The notes under the pieces were generated by a model. It was not told the DNA's origin, did not search any database, and saw only the letters and a program-made list of their open reading frames with translations. This document shows positions 34,426 through 46,380 of a stretch of DNA of 64,000 nt, in pieces (position 1 is the first letter of the stretch; each line of letters starts with the position of its first letter). Source of the stretch: Allium sativum (lineage: Eukaryota > Streptophyta > Magnoliopsida > Asparagales > Amaryllidaceae). The translations under genes were made by a program, and so were the position numbers. The stretch lies in contig CM060923.1 of assembly GCA_030737875.1 (NCBI GenBank), positions 176,803,696 through 176,867,695 of the forward strand, read 5' to 3'.

Positions 34426-37400
34426 TGTAACACCCCACCTCCGCTAGGGTCACACACAAAGGGAATGCACTAGTTTTGGAGAGGTATTATCGAGATAACA
34501 TCACAGAATTATCACAAGACAGAACATGAACAAATAATTAAGTAAACAGCGGAAGAATTTATGAGCAAAACAGAACTTCATTTCATTCCAAAATAAACCA
34601 TGTCTTTTACAAACATTTCAAATAACTTCATTACAACTGTCTTGTAATAATAGCCAAAGAAGCAATAACTTAAAAACAGAAAAACAGCTTATTCCCCAAG
34701 TGCAGTAAAATGAAGCAGCCATAGCAAACCGTACATGCTGAGCCAAAGCAAGTGATATCCAAGCTAAGAGCTAGTGTTTCCTCCCTGAGAACCTGGGGGG
34801 GAGGGGACAAAAGAAAAAGAGGCGAAAGGAAAAGGGTCAGTCATAAAGACTGAGTAAGTCCTAGTGACTTTCAGTGTAAAAACGGTTAAAACAACCTGTC
34901 ATGTATGAACTGGAACAAAACTTAAGAATGGTGTCAAGGTGAACAAGATAGACTAAGGTGATCAGGATAAGTCAAGACAAGTCAAGTAAAGCATCACATG
35001 TTCGAGATTCGTTGCATCGACTGTACTAGTATACTAAGCCCATGTCACAAGTTAATCACGAAATAAATCCCATGGCCCAATATCATGAAATGACCCTGAA
35101 ACGGGGTCTGACCCAAATACGGGGCCCTACGGAGCGATTATATAGTCGATCGGCTCCCTACAAGTTCTAGCTCGTCAAGTGTCCGTGTCATACGGCTAAT
35201 CACGAATGTAGTCACCTGTGCTGGGTCCACCTTCGGGTGTATCAGCCCTAGGGTGTCAACCCCTGACACGATTCAAGATGCACAGATAAATCTACAGATA
35301 CCCAGTGCCTGCCCCGGAATACGTGCACGACCGTAGTCCACCGAACCTACACTGGCATACCCCACTGCCGTCGTTCACCTCTTACAATCAACCCAGTAAT
35401 CGTGCCCCACCCGGCCTAGCCCCAGGGTACCTTGATACATCTAGAGGGTTACTGCTGAAAAGGGTCGTGTCTAGGGTTTCGCCTAACAGATTAGGTCATG
35501 TAATTCGTGACCTAACCCTGCCTAACCGATTAAGTCATGTAATTCGTGACTTAATCCTTTTCCAGTCTAGTCATGTCAAGATGGTTAAGTATGTCATTTA
35601 AATTCGTGACTTAACCCGCTTACGTGTCATGTCAAGTTGGCTAAGTGTTGTCATTTCAAGTCCATGACTTAGCCCTACAAATCGTGTTCAAGTTGGTTAA
35701 GTTGTCTTTTCATGTTCATGACTTAACCCTAATTGGCATTAATTGATTCGTTAATGCACCGAACCACTCACATTGGATCTTATTGTTCGTAGCCACTGGA
35801 TTTGCCGTGCGGTTCCGGGCAGGTTTACGCTACGAACTCAACCCAACCTCGGGTTTCAAGCGCGATGTGACCAACTACCCACATTGGATCCTATTGTTTG
35901 TAGCAACTGGATTTGCCGGGCGGTTCCGGGCAAATTTACACTACAAACTCAACCCAACCTCGAGTTGGCGACTTTCTTGTTTTCTAAAGTCATGCCCATG
36001 TTCTTATCAGATTCGTGCTATTTTCATAGCATGTTCATATGTCAATTTCGTGCCCAACTAAGGCATGTTTCAATTCAAGTCATAGAATATTCAAGTCAAG
36101 TTTTTCGTGCCATATTTCATGTTCTACTTATGCCAAATTTCATGGTTTATGATTATAACCAATTCAAGTATTGCCTATTCTACCCAATCGTATCCCCAAC
36201 GCATATAAACGTACTTCGTTCACAAGCATAAACAATTCAAGAGATAACGGGGAATAACACCAAACATGTGATAGGCATATGTGACAATTCCACCATCATT
36301 TGCATAATAAACAGGCTATAACATATCACATGGTTTCAATACTAGCATGATGATAACTTGGCATAGTAATGGTTCCAACTTAGTTCAACATGATGAATTC
36401 AACTTTACATCATAGGCATAATAATCATTGCGGGCATAATAATAATTTTATTACAAACATGAAACATTAAAGGCATGGTAATTCTAATAGGCATAGTGGA
36501 TTCCAATTTAGTATTTTTAACATAATGATTCTCATCTAGCATTATAAACATAATGATTCCAACTTTTCATCATAACCTAGCGATTCCCAATTTAACATGA
36601 TAGGTATATTAACATCACAGGCATAGTTTCATTAACATCATCGACATGGTTTAATTAGCATCATAGGCATGGTTTAATCAACATAAGGATTTCAATGAAC
36701 ATAATGATTCCATGGACATGTATTAGTCCAACTTGCCATACGATTAAGCCCAAGTGATTCATAACAACATCAAAATCATGATAAGTTTAACTTGCAACCT
36801 TAACATAGCAATATTCCCAAATTATGATTCAAAGTTAAACAATATAAACATGGATTAACAATAGTTCCTAAATCCGGTTTCAATTTATAGCATGTCCATG
36901 TTATTTTAGCGTTTTTGCCTAAAAAGTGACATAGAACTTACAATATGAAGCAAGCAATCCAAATCAAAACTTTAAATCAAATAGCCCCAAATCCGTTGTC
37001 TAAAGCGTCGTAGTTGTTGTAGCTTCTAGTTGTAGCCTTCAAGAATCATCCTTCGTCTTCTTTAATTTTGTTCTTTGTATTTTTAATTTAGAGTTCTAGG
37101 TTTAATGGCGGCTGCGTGAGGCTAAAATGAAATAGTATAATTTAAGCTAGGTCTTAGGGTCCTTTTATAGTTGTAGGCAATTGATTTCAGCCTTTAGATT
37201 AACCCTAGAATAGGTCTGAGCCATCCAAAATCGTTACAAGCCCCCAAATAAGACCCAGGAGCCAAAAAAGGTGCACCAGGCCGACCTGGCCGACCAGGGA
37301 GGTCGACCCCCAGGTCGACACCCAGGTCGACTCCCCAGTCGACCTGGGGGGGGGGGGGGAGGTCGACCCTAGTGTCGACCTGGTTGGGGGGGAGGTCGAC

Positions 37401-37680
37401 CCTAGTGTCGACCCTCCTGTCGACCTGTCTGGGCGGGATTTTTCCCTCCTACCCTGAATTCTGAAAATTTGAATCTGTTTTTGAATTTGAATTTTTCGTG
37501 AAACTTTGCGAGGCCATATCTTGATCATACGGACTCCGATTTATGAAATTTCGGACTCTATTTCGCGTATTTTTCCGAGACGAACGCAATGGCGCAACCC
37601 GTTTTCCCTGATTTAGATTTTAACATTTAATTCTGCCTTGATTCTTGTCTTAACATGTTGTTAAAATTCGGGTTGTTACA
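34426..37680 (-). repeat. Element E LTR-2 (shared middle LTR)
   Basis: 3255 bp; serves as 5' LTR of unit 1 and 3' LTR of unit 2. Plus strand TGTAACACCCC to GGGTTGTTACA, with no target duplication at either end. Hairpin array core at 35491-35757. Confidence 0.93.
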
Positions 37681-37696
37681 TTCTCCCCTCCTTTAA
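37681..37696 (-). other. Polypurine tract, E unit 2
   Basis: Same as 32781-32796; followed upstream by the GATTTCG/CGAAATC hairpin (37698-37715). Confidence 0.9.
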
Positions 37697-38147
37697 GGAT
37701 TTCGTCCCCGAAATCTCCAAGTTAGGAAGAACGCATACTGCCATCCATCATCCATCTACTCAAAACATCATCCACGAGCAACTGTGGTCCTTAAAAGACT
37801 TCTAATGTTTTATGAACACATGCAAAGAGTGTGTGTATATGTTCCTTAGCTAATGCTAATGATCAGGCCTGATTGGTTTTCTAAATGCAAAATATGTTTA
37901 GTGAAATGAATCCAATATGTATGCAAAATTTTCCTATTATAATTCATAATTTCTACATGAGTGCACAAACATTCAATCATATGCAACAACCAAATGATAG
38001 CACAACCAAGTTTCCAAAATAATCACTCATGCATATGCAAGTATGAAACTGTGACTGAGCCGATCTAGTGCCTAATGTGTATTCATGCATCCACGAGCAA
38101 CCACTTGCGACCACTTGCAACCATTTTGCAATCATAACATGTTTCAA

Positions 38148-39137
38148 TTACATGTTTACATCCAAAAAGATTCTACCTATGGTTCTCAAGATAGGATCGA
38201 GGAGATAACAAGATAAAACAAAGAATCTAGAAAAAGAAGTTAAAGATGTACCCCCGGAAGGTCCGGTCTGCTTCTTAGGGCAGTCCTTGCTGATGTGTCC
38301 AGTCTCCCCACAATGAAAACATTCACCTTGCTTTCTCTTCCTCTTTCTACAATCCTTGGCTATGTGCCCTTCCATACCACAGAAATTGCATTTCCTTTTA
38401 TCACGTGAGTTGTCGTTCTTGCCTCCTTTCTCGGAGTCTACCTTCTTATTCTGAGAATCGTTGGGCTTGACCTCTTTTTTTCCCTTCTTATATTCCTCAT
38501 ACAGTAGGGCCATATCCACCAAGCTTTCAAAGGTCGCCCCCATGGGCACATGAGTCATGGCCAAACCAGGTAGTGGCTCGTTCAAGCCTCGTGCAAAACG
38601 TAGCGCCTTTTTCTGAGGAGTGTTGACTAACTCCAATCCGAAGCGAGCAAGCTGATTGAAACGGTTCACGTATTCTTTAACTGTCATATTTCCTTGTTTA
38701 AGGGCCAGAAACCGTTCCATTTGGAGACTCTCCTCTGCCGATGACAAGAACTTAAGCCCAAATCTCCCTCTAAAGTCCGCCCAAGTCTCAATGGGCCTAG
38801 TAGCGTTGGTGACTTCCCACCAATAAGAAGCTTCCTCTTTCATGAGCCACGCTGCCAACTGTACTTTCCTATTGTCCTCTACCTCAAAGATAACAAACAA
38901 GTCTTCGGTTTCCTTCAACCAATTCCGTGCCTCAACAAAAGTCTCAGTTCCTAGGAAATCCTTTCCGCCCATGGCCTTAAAGTCCTTGCATATCTTTGAA
39001 AAAGCGGTTTCTCATGGAGGTTGAGGAGGATGAGGAGGAGGATTGGCTGGGCCTGCCACATTAGCCCGAGCCTCGAGGAAACGACATAACCAAGTGGGTA
39101 TATTGACCCCCTCGGGAAGATTAAAGTCGTCGGCCAT
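38148..39137 (-). CDS. gag: Gag of element E, unit 2 (main frame 38972-38148, upstream part with a TGA)
   Basis: Same architecture as unit 1: gag domain, basic linker, CNFCGMEGHIAKDC and CFHCGETGHISKDC knuckles, 274 codons from ATG 38972. The in-frame upstream ATG is at 39137 and the shared TGA at 39012-39014. It differs from unit 1 at around ten residues (for example FRGRF for FRERF, KQGNMTVKEYVNRF for KKGNMKVKEYVNHF). Unit 2 residues look closer to typical gypsy gag words, so unit 1 is probably the more decayed copy. No pol follows. Confidence 0.88.
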
Positions 39138-39317
39138 GATAAGCTGAAAATGAAAAAGGAAAAGATTCAAATGAGGAAACAAAGATAGTGCTAATGGCTT
39201 TGGGGAATATGCCTTTTAATCAAAACAAAATTTTCTTGAAAATTTGCTTCTTTGTAAATGGTTTTGAAAAAAATTCAAAAGGTTTTCAAAACTTTTTCCC
39301 AGTCTTGGTAACCTTCT

Positions 39318-39329
39318 GCTCTGATACCA
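39318..39329 (-). other. Primer-binding site, initiator tRNA-Met (E unit 2)
   Basis: Minus strand TGGTATCAGAGC, 2 nt inside LTR-3. Confidence 0.95.
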
Positions 39330-39331
39330 AG

Positions 39332-42300
39332 TGTAACACCCCACCTCCGCTAGGGTAACTCACAAAGGGAATGCACTAGTTTTGGAGAGGTATTATCGAG
39401 ATAACATCACAGAATTATCACAAGACAGAACATAAACAAATAATTAAGTAAACAGCGGAAGAATTTATGAGCAAAACAAAACTTCATTTCATTCCAAAAT
39501 AAACCATGTCTTTTACAAACATTTCAAATAACTTCATTACAACTGTCTTGTAATAATACCCAAAGAAGCAATAACTTAAAAACATAAAAACAGCTTATTC
39601 CCCAAGTGCAGTAAAATGAAGCAGCCATAGCAAACCGTACATGCTGAGCCAAAGCAAGTGATATCAAAGCTAAGAGCTAGTGTTTCCTCCCTGATAACCT
39701 GGGGGGGGGGACAAAAGAAAAAGAGGCGAAAGGAAAAGGGTCAGTCATAAAGACTGAGTATGTCCTAGTGACTTTCAGTGTAAAAACGGTTAAAACAACC
39801 TGTCATGTATGAACTGAAACAAAACTTAAGAATGGTGTCAAGGTGAACAAGATAGACTAAGGTGATCGGGATAAGTCAAGACAAGTCAAGTAAAGAATCA
39901 CATGTTCGAGATTCGTTGCATCGACTGTACTAGTATACTAAGCCCATGTCACAAGTTAATCACGAAATAAATCCCATGGCCCAATATCATGAAATGACCC
40001 TGAAACGGGGTCTGACCCAAATACGGGGCCCTACGGAGCGATTATCTAGTCGATCGGCTCCCTACAAGTTCTAGCTCGTCAAGTGTCCGTGTCATACGGC
40101 TAATCACGAATGTAGTCACCTGTGCTGGGTCCACCTTCGGGTGTATCAGCCCTAGGGTGTCAACCCTGACACGATTCAAGATGCACAGATAAATCTACGG
40201 ATACCCAGTGCCTGCCCCGGAATACGTGCACGACCGTAGTCCACCGAACCTACACTGGCATACCCCACTGCCGTCGTTCACCTCTTACAATCAGCCCAGT
40301 AATCGTGCCCCACCCGGCCTAGCCCCAGGGTACCTTGATACATCTAGAGGGTTACTACTGAAAAGGGTCGTGTCTAGGGTTTCGCCTAACAGATTAGGTC
40401 ATGTAATTCGTGACCTAACCCTGCCTAACCGATTAAGTCATGTAATTCGTGACTTAATCCTTTTCCAGTCTAGTCATGTCAAGATGGTTAAGTATGTCAT
40501 TTAAATTCATGACTTAACCCGCTTACGTTTCATGTCAAGTTGGCTAAGTGTTGTCGTTTCAAGACCATGACTTAGCCCTACAAATCGTGTTCAAGTTGGT
40601 TAAGTTGTCTTTTCATGTTCATGACTTAACCCTAATTGGCATTAATTGATTCGTTAATGCACCGAACCACTCACATTGGATCTTATTGTTCATAGCCACT
40701 GGATTTGCTGGGCGGTTCCGGGCAGGTTTACGCTACGAACTCAACCCAACCTCGGGTTTCAAGCGCGATGTGACCAACTACCCACATTGGATCCTATTGT
40801 TTGTAGCAACTGGATTTGCCGGGCGGTTCCGGGCAGATTTACACTACAAACTCAACCCAACCTCGAGTTGGCGACTTTCTTGTTTTCTAAAGTCATGCCC
40901 ATGTTCTTATCAGATTCGTGCTATTTTCATAGCATGTTCATATGTCAATTTCGTGCCCAACTAAGGCATGTTTCAATTCAAGTCATAGAATATTCAAGTC
41001 AAGTTTTTCGTGCCATATTTCATGTTCTACTTATGCCAAATTTCATGGTTTATGATTATAACCAATTCAAGTTTTGCCTACTCTACCCAATCGTATCCCC
41101 AACGCATATAAACGTACTTCGTTCACAAGCATAAACAATTCAAGAGATAAAGGGGAATAACACCAAACATGTGATAGGCATATGTGACAATTCCACCATC
41201 ATTTGCATAATAAACAGGCTATAACATATCACATGGTTTCAATACTAGCATGATGATAACTTGGCATAGTAATGGTTCCAACTTAGTTCAATATGACGAA
41301 TTCAACTTTACATCATAGGCATAATAATCATTGCGGGCATAATAATAATTTTATTACAAACATGAAACATTAAAGGCATGGTAATTCTAATAGGCATAGT
41401 GGATTCCAATTTAGTATTTTTAACATAATGATTCTCATCTAGCATTATAAACATAATGATTCCAACTTTTCGTCATAACCTAGCGATTCCCAATTTAACA
41501 TGATAGGTATATTAACATCACAGGCATAGTTTCATTAACATCATCGACATGGTTTAATTAGCATCATAGGCATGGTTTAATCAACATAAGGATTTCAATG
41601 AACATAATGATTCCATGGACATGTATTAGTCCAACTTGCCATACGATTAAGCCCAAGTGATTCATAACAACATCAAAATCATGATAAGTTTAACTTGCAA
41701 CCTTAACATAGCAATATTCCCAAATTATGATTCAAAGTTAAACAATATAAACATGGATTAACAATAGTTCCTAAATCCAGTTTCAATTCATAGCATGTCC
41801 ATGTTATTTTAGCGTTTTTGCCAAAAAAGTGACATAGAACTTACAATATGAAGCAAGCAATCCAAATCAAAACTTTAAATCAAATAGCCCCAAATCCGTT
41901 GTCTAAAGCGTCGTAGTTGTTGTACCTTCTAGTTGTAGCCTTCAAGAATCATCCTTCGTCTTCTTTAATTTTGTTCTTTGTATTTTTAATTTAGCGTTCT
42001 AGGTTTAATGGCGGTCGCATGAGGCTAAAATGAAATAGTATAATTTAAGCTAGGTCTTAGGGTCTTTTTATAGTTGTAGGCAATTTATTTCAGCCTTTAG
42101 ATTAACCCTAGAATAGGTCTGAGCCATCCAAAATCGTCACAAGCCCCCAAAACAAGACCCAGGAGCCAAAACAGGTGCACCAGGCCGACCTGGCCGACCA
42201 GGGAGGTCGACCCCCAGGTCGACTCCCCAATCGACCTGGGGGGGAGGTCGACCCCCAGGTCGACTCTAGTGTCGACCTGGTTGGGGGGGAGGTCGACCCT

Positions 42301-42577
42301 AGTGTCGACACCCCTGTCGACCTGTCTGAGCGGGATTTTTCCCGCCTACCCAGAATTCTGAAAATTTGAATCTGTTTTTGAATTTGAATTTTTCGTGAAA
42401 CTTTGCGAGGCCATATCTTGATCATACGGACTCCGATTTACGAAATTTCGGACTCTATTTCGCGTATTTTTCCGAGATGAATGCAATGGAGCAACCCGTT
42501 TTCCCTGATTCAGATTTTAACATTTAATTCTGCCTTGATTCTTGTCTTAACATGTTGTTAAAATTCGGGTTGTTACA
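39332..42577 (-). repeat. Element E LTR-3 (outermost 5' LTR)
   Basis: 3246 bp; ends at the right CCAAC duplication. Hairpin array core at 40394-40660, TATA-like box 42064-42073, GTCGAC cluster about 42205-42325. Confidence 0.93.
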
Positions 42578-42582
42578 CCAAC
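42578..42582. repeat. Target-site duplication of tandem element E, right (CCAAC)
   Basis: Identical to 29509-29513. Confidence 0.95.
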
Positions 42583-42776
42583 ACTGTTACTTTCTTTGTT
42601 GAACAATCTCTACGTGCTCTTCTTTCTGCTCTTGGATTCCTTGTTCCCATCATCTTGAGCATAAAAAAACATTTAGAAATGAAAACTAAAAGGAAAAGGA
42701 GAAAAAGAAAGAAAAGCAAAAAGGGAATGTACACTAAAACGAACATTCATGAGCTTCCCTTCACATATAAAATGTG

Positions 42777-42905
42777 TGTTAGATTTATTAATCCCGTTAT
42801 TATCACAAAACCAATTGGCAATGTGATGAGGAACATCTTAGTTTATATCCAGGATCTTAGTTCAGCATTTCTCGATGGGGGACAACTTTGAAGCACCATT
42901 CAACT
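42777..42905 (-). repeat. TRIM 3' LTR
   Basis: Plus strand begins TGTTAGATTTATTAATCCC; matches 43035-43163. Confidence 0.88.
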
Positions 42906-43022
42906 CACCCTCTTGCTTCAAAGTTGTTGAAATCGAAGCACTTTCTCTTCGATTTTGTGATGCACTTTCTCATCACCTTCAATTGTTGAAGCACTTTCTC
43001 TTCAACTCTACTGAAAGCCTGA

Positions 43023-43034
43023 GCTCTGATACCA
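43023..43034 (-). other. TRIM primer-binding site (initiator tRNA-Met)
   Basis: Minus strand TGGTATCAGAGC, touching the LTR with no spacer. Confidence 0.9.
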
Positions 43035-43163
43035 TGTTAGATTTATTAATCCCGTTATTATCACAAAACCAATTGGCAATGTGATGAGGAACATCTTAGT
43101 TTATATCCAGGATCTTAGTTCAGCATTTCTCGATGTGGGACAACTTTGAAGCACCATTGAACA
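43035..43163 (-). repeat. TRIM 5' LTR
   Basis: Carries intact TGTT...AACA ends on the minus strand and is followed by ATGTG. Confidence 0.88.
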
Positions 43164-43168
43164 ATGTG

Positions 43169-46075
43169 AACCATGCATATGCCAGTCCCCGCCCTTTCCC
43201 CTCTACACCGCTTTAGCTCATGTGCACCATCTTCCTTCCTTCCAACAACCTCTGCAGCACCACCCCCTTGCATGCTACCCTCCACCGCCCTGCTACGTGT
43301 CAAGCGTTCAAGGTAGCAAATATGCATATTAGGGAAGCAAAGCCACATTTTACATTGATTCACACAAGAAAATATGGTCATCTGAAGCCTTCTACTTTTT
43401 ATTTCCTCCGTTTCCTTTTCCATTCTCTACCTTCATTTCATTTTCTCATGTGAACTCACTTATATGCAAATACACTTACACCATTATTTGTTTTGGAGGG
43501 GGTTCATGCATGGCGGATCCATGAAGGGACCAGTGTCCCCACTGAGATTTTTTAAATCCTTCTCCACCACATACAAATATGTTTCTATACATAAAACATG
43601 TCTAATAACCAGTTGAAAATGTACAGATATATTGTTAAATATGCCCCTACTGAGATTTTTTAAAACTTTCTCCACCACGTGCCTATATTACCCCCACTCA
43701 ATTAATTTCCTACATCCGCCCCATTGCATGTGAGATGTTGCGGTTAAGTTCTCTTTGTGTGTTTATGGAAGTATGAATGGATGTAAGTGATGGACATGCT
43801 TCCACATGCATGCATGAAAAAAAGGAAGATAGTATGTGAACTTGAGTTGCTAGTTATGCGCAAAATAGACACATGCAAGGAAAAGGTAGCATTTGGAGTT
43901 CTTACGGGTATACTTGTATATGTGTTGTATATGGAGTAGTATTGACTGTAGATTGTGGCGCTACTTGGAGGATTTGGTTAATGTTGTGAGGTTGCTGAAG
44001 GTAGGGGCAAAATTTGTAAATGAGAAGGTGATTGACTTAGATGGTTACAGAGCCGACTTTTGGTTTTAAGCAAGGTTCGAAAACTTGGTTTCGGTCTCGG
44101 TTTCGCTCGGTTGAAATTTTGTTGGTTTCGGTACATTTCGGAAGTTTTGATGGTTTCGGTTTTAGTTTCGGTTTCGGTCTCAATTAGCATGATATTAGTT
44201 TTATTTGTCATAATGTATCTAAAAGTTAGATATAAAGCTTTAAAAATTGATTAAATGTTATGAATTATTTGTTAACCAAAACTAGCTAAACAAAGCAGGT
44301 CAGATTAAGTAGGATGGACACTACTTTTATTTAATATATACAGTAAATAAACAGGGGCCAGTTACATTTCGAAGCAGGTAAGACTAAGGGTGGACATTTA
44401 CTTCCTTTATTTAATATATACATTAAACAAAGAGGGCCCAGTTATATTTGTTTTACCTTATAGACCCAATCAACATAACCCTAAAAGGCTAAAACCACGT
44501 TCTTTCTGAAACTCGACAATTTTTCGTTCTAAATTCGAGTCCATCTTTCCTTGATTTCTTAGCGCAGCATGCCGATTCCCCAAAAAAAACAAGCTTTCTC
44601 TTGAATCAACTTCATCTCGGCTGATTATTTGAAATCAGACGCTACTTTCTCAACTTGTTCAATTTGATTTCGATTTTAGGTAATTTGTTTTAAGTAATTT
44701 TCGATTCAATTGCCTTGTTGCTTGCTTTCTTTGCTTTCGATCTTGCTTGATTTGGATTTTTTTTGGCTGAGATTAGACGGGACGAGTTTTTGGCCTAATT
44801 TCATCCCGCCTCCGGCCGGATCCGAGCCGGGATGGCCGGAATCTTGGTGTTCCGGCCGGGATCTCAAACCATGGTTTGAAGAAGTAGAAGAAGATCGTAT
44901 AGAGTTGTAGTTGATTATGCTGTAAGCAATCCTAATGATGTTTGGGCTAGAGAGAGAAGAAGGGATGTGCAGTTCAGATGGTCTTGGTAGGAACGAGTCG
45001 GATTGATTGTGTGGGTTGCTGAGAGAAGTTTGACTGGTTACTGTTGGATGATGGTAATCAATTATAATAAAATAATTTACATTTAATGTTCTTAATTATA
45101 TAACTTTAATTTATAAAATATAATACTATCTCGAGCGAGGCTGAAATTGAATGCCATCAGGATCGTTGAACTCGTAACGACATAGTTAACATTAAGCTCA
45201 TTGAAATTCATACTAAAATCAGACGTTTGTTTGGTTTTAGTCCAAACCATATCGTTTTGGTAATGCCCCGAAAGGCGAGTTCACTTATGATTATTATTTT
45301 GATTATGTAAATTAATACTAGTAAGATGTCACAGGTAGTGCTAGAATTCCTTTAGGAAATTAATGAATTATTTGTTATGTGATTTGTGCATATGTGACAT
45401 GCACATTCTCGATATATGACATAAAATTGTTTAGTGACTATTATGAATTGTGCTAATTTATATGTGATATTTTTGGAAATTTTTCTCTCGCTGCAAGTTT
45501 CCATAGATCTAGGAGAATCGCGATGGGTTGAAATGATATATACCCAACGATCGTATGGATTTTCGGACTTAAAACGGAAATTTTATTTTAAGTGGAAATT
45601 TAGATCTTATTAAAACTTAAAATTTTTAATTATGAAATGAATTCTGATATCATGTTCATTATTAAGACACTCTATGAATATATTGCTTGAGTTAATTTAC
45701 TTATATGAGAATAATAGTCCTGACTCGAGTATATTATTTCTTTTGACTTTATTCTTGGGTTAGACCGAGTATTACTACTTGATTTTTGCATCTGGCGAAG
45801 CTGGAGATTTTGGGAAGAACTTGTACTTGTCCGTTATTTCTGTCATTTCATTTGCATTAATGAATTCTATTTATTACCTTTCCATTGTATTAAATTTTTG
45901 TAACTTTGATGTATCATATTATTTTTTTCCACTATGATATATTGTATAATGTTGTGTATGTGATTCCGTGATTTGATTATGTTAAACCCCATAAGCAATA
46001 ACACTATGTCACTTTTGAACGATTCAAGTTGGTTAAATTACCGACTTCAAGTAGTCTAAAAGGAAGGTCGTTACA
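43169..46075 (+). repeat. Right-hand part of solo LTR G
   Basis: No supported gene. Contains the CT-rich leader-like segment (43175-43310), a short repeated CTGAGATTTTTTAAA..TCTCCACCAC block (43538 and 43647), TTTCGGT-rich DNA (44085-44190), and a 79-bp tandem duplication (44295-44450). The last part (45890-46075) resembles the B LTR end region (ATTATTTT..TCC..TGCGATGTAT-like words). Open frames here are short and unconvincing. Confidence 0.6.
44295..44450 (+). repeat. 79-bp imperfect tandem duplication
   Basis: GCAGGTCAGATTAAG...GGGCCAGTTACATTTCG and GCAGGTAAGACTAAG...GGGCCCAGTTATATTTG start 79 bp apart (44295, 44374). Confidence 0.85.
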
Positions 46076-46080
46076 CAAAT
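46076..46080. repeat. Target-site duplication of solo LTR G, right (CAAAT)
   Basis: Follows GGTCGTTACA; pairs with 28545-28549. Confidence 0.85.
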
Positions 46081-46380
46081 CGAAGTGCTTTTCGAATATC
46101 TAATTTGATCCTGGTCTGTTGGAAATGATAATCGATCGATTTTAGTAAACTCAACCCCGGTGCTTCATAATATAAAATGACATGAATAACTACGGAATTC
46201 AACTTCTAATCATTAGTGACAGATTTTATTATCACTTGTCCTAGGAGAACTAAACCAGGTTTATACATATAGTGAATCGTTAATAGGGATGATTATGAAG
46301 CCGTTTTTTTCCTCATTACAGCCTATTTTCCTCATTTCAATGAATCACGTGATGGGTTCAGTTCGATTTTCTTGTCGTTA

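Larger units (their letters stand above)
29514..42577 (-). mobile_element. Element E: tandem TR-GAG retrotransposon, LTR-internal-LTR-internal-LTR
   Basis: Three LTRs (29514-32780, 34426-37680, 39332-42577) alternate with two internal regions of about 1.65 kb, all on the minus strand. One 5-bp duplication CCAAC encloses the whole array and none lies at the inner LTRs, so it descends from one insertion that gained a unit by unequal LTR recombination. Each internal region has a tRNA-Met PBS, a gag frame with two zinc knuckles and a polypurine tract, but no protease, RT or integrase. That layout fits the TR-GAG class of non-autonomous gypsy elements. Units differ at scattered sites, so the duplication is not fresh. 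Confidence 0.92.
42777..43163 (-). mobile_element. TRIM (terminal-repeat retrotransposon in miniature)
   Basis: Two direct repeats of 129 bp (42777-42905 and 43035-43163) flank 129 bp. On the minus strand the order is LTR (TGTTCAATGG...ATCTAACA), a tRNA-Met PBS directly at the LTR edge (43034-43023), a spacer, a purine tract GAAGCAAGAGGGTG (42919-42906), and the second LTR. ATGTG is duplicated at 42772-42776 and 43164-43168. No coding capacity. The LTRs differ at about four sites near their minus-strand start, including TG to AG in the left copy. It sits in solo LTR G. Confidence 0.9.
28550..46075 (+). mobile_element. Solo LTR G, split by tandem element E and a TRIM
   Basis: The left end TGTAACGTTCC (28550) and right end GGTCGTTACA (46075) are flanked by the same 5 bp, CAAAT. 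Removing E (29514-42577 plus one CCAAC) and the TRIM (42777-43163 plus one ATGTG) leaves about 4.07 kb: the size of the other LTRs here. About 1.1-1.2 kb into this restored length lies a pyrimidine-rich segment (43175-43310) in the position of the CT-rich leader of the A, B and C LTRs. There is no PBS, polypurine tract or coding sequence, so it is read as a solo LTR left by LTR-LTR recombination, old enough to have been invaded twice. Confidence 0.8.

Noticed and set aside
29514..42577. Two independent neighbouring E insertions
   Set aside because: The middle LTR is shared and has no target duplication; only the outer CCAAC pair exists.
42777..43163. Cassandra-type TRIM with 5S rRNA in its LTR
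   Set aside because: No 5S rRNA promoter-like sequence was seen in the 129-bp LTR.
44085..44190. TTTCGGT-rich stretch as a telomere-like repeat
   Set aside because: Units are irregular and differ from the plant TTTAGGG repeat.
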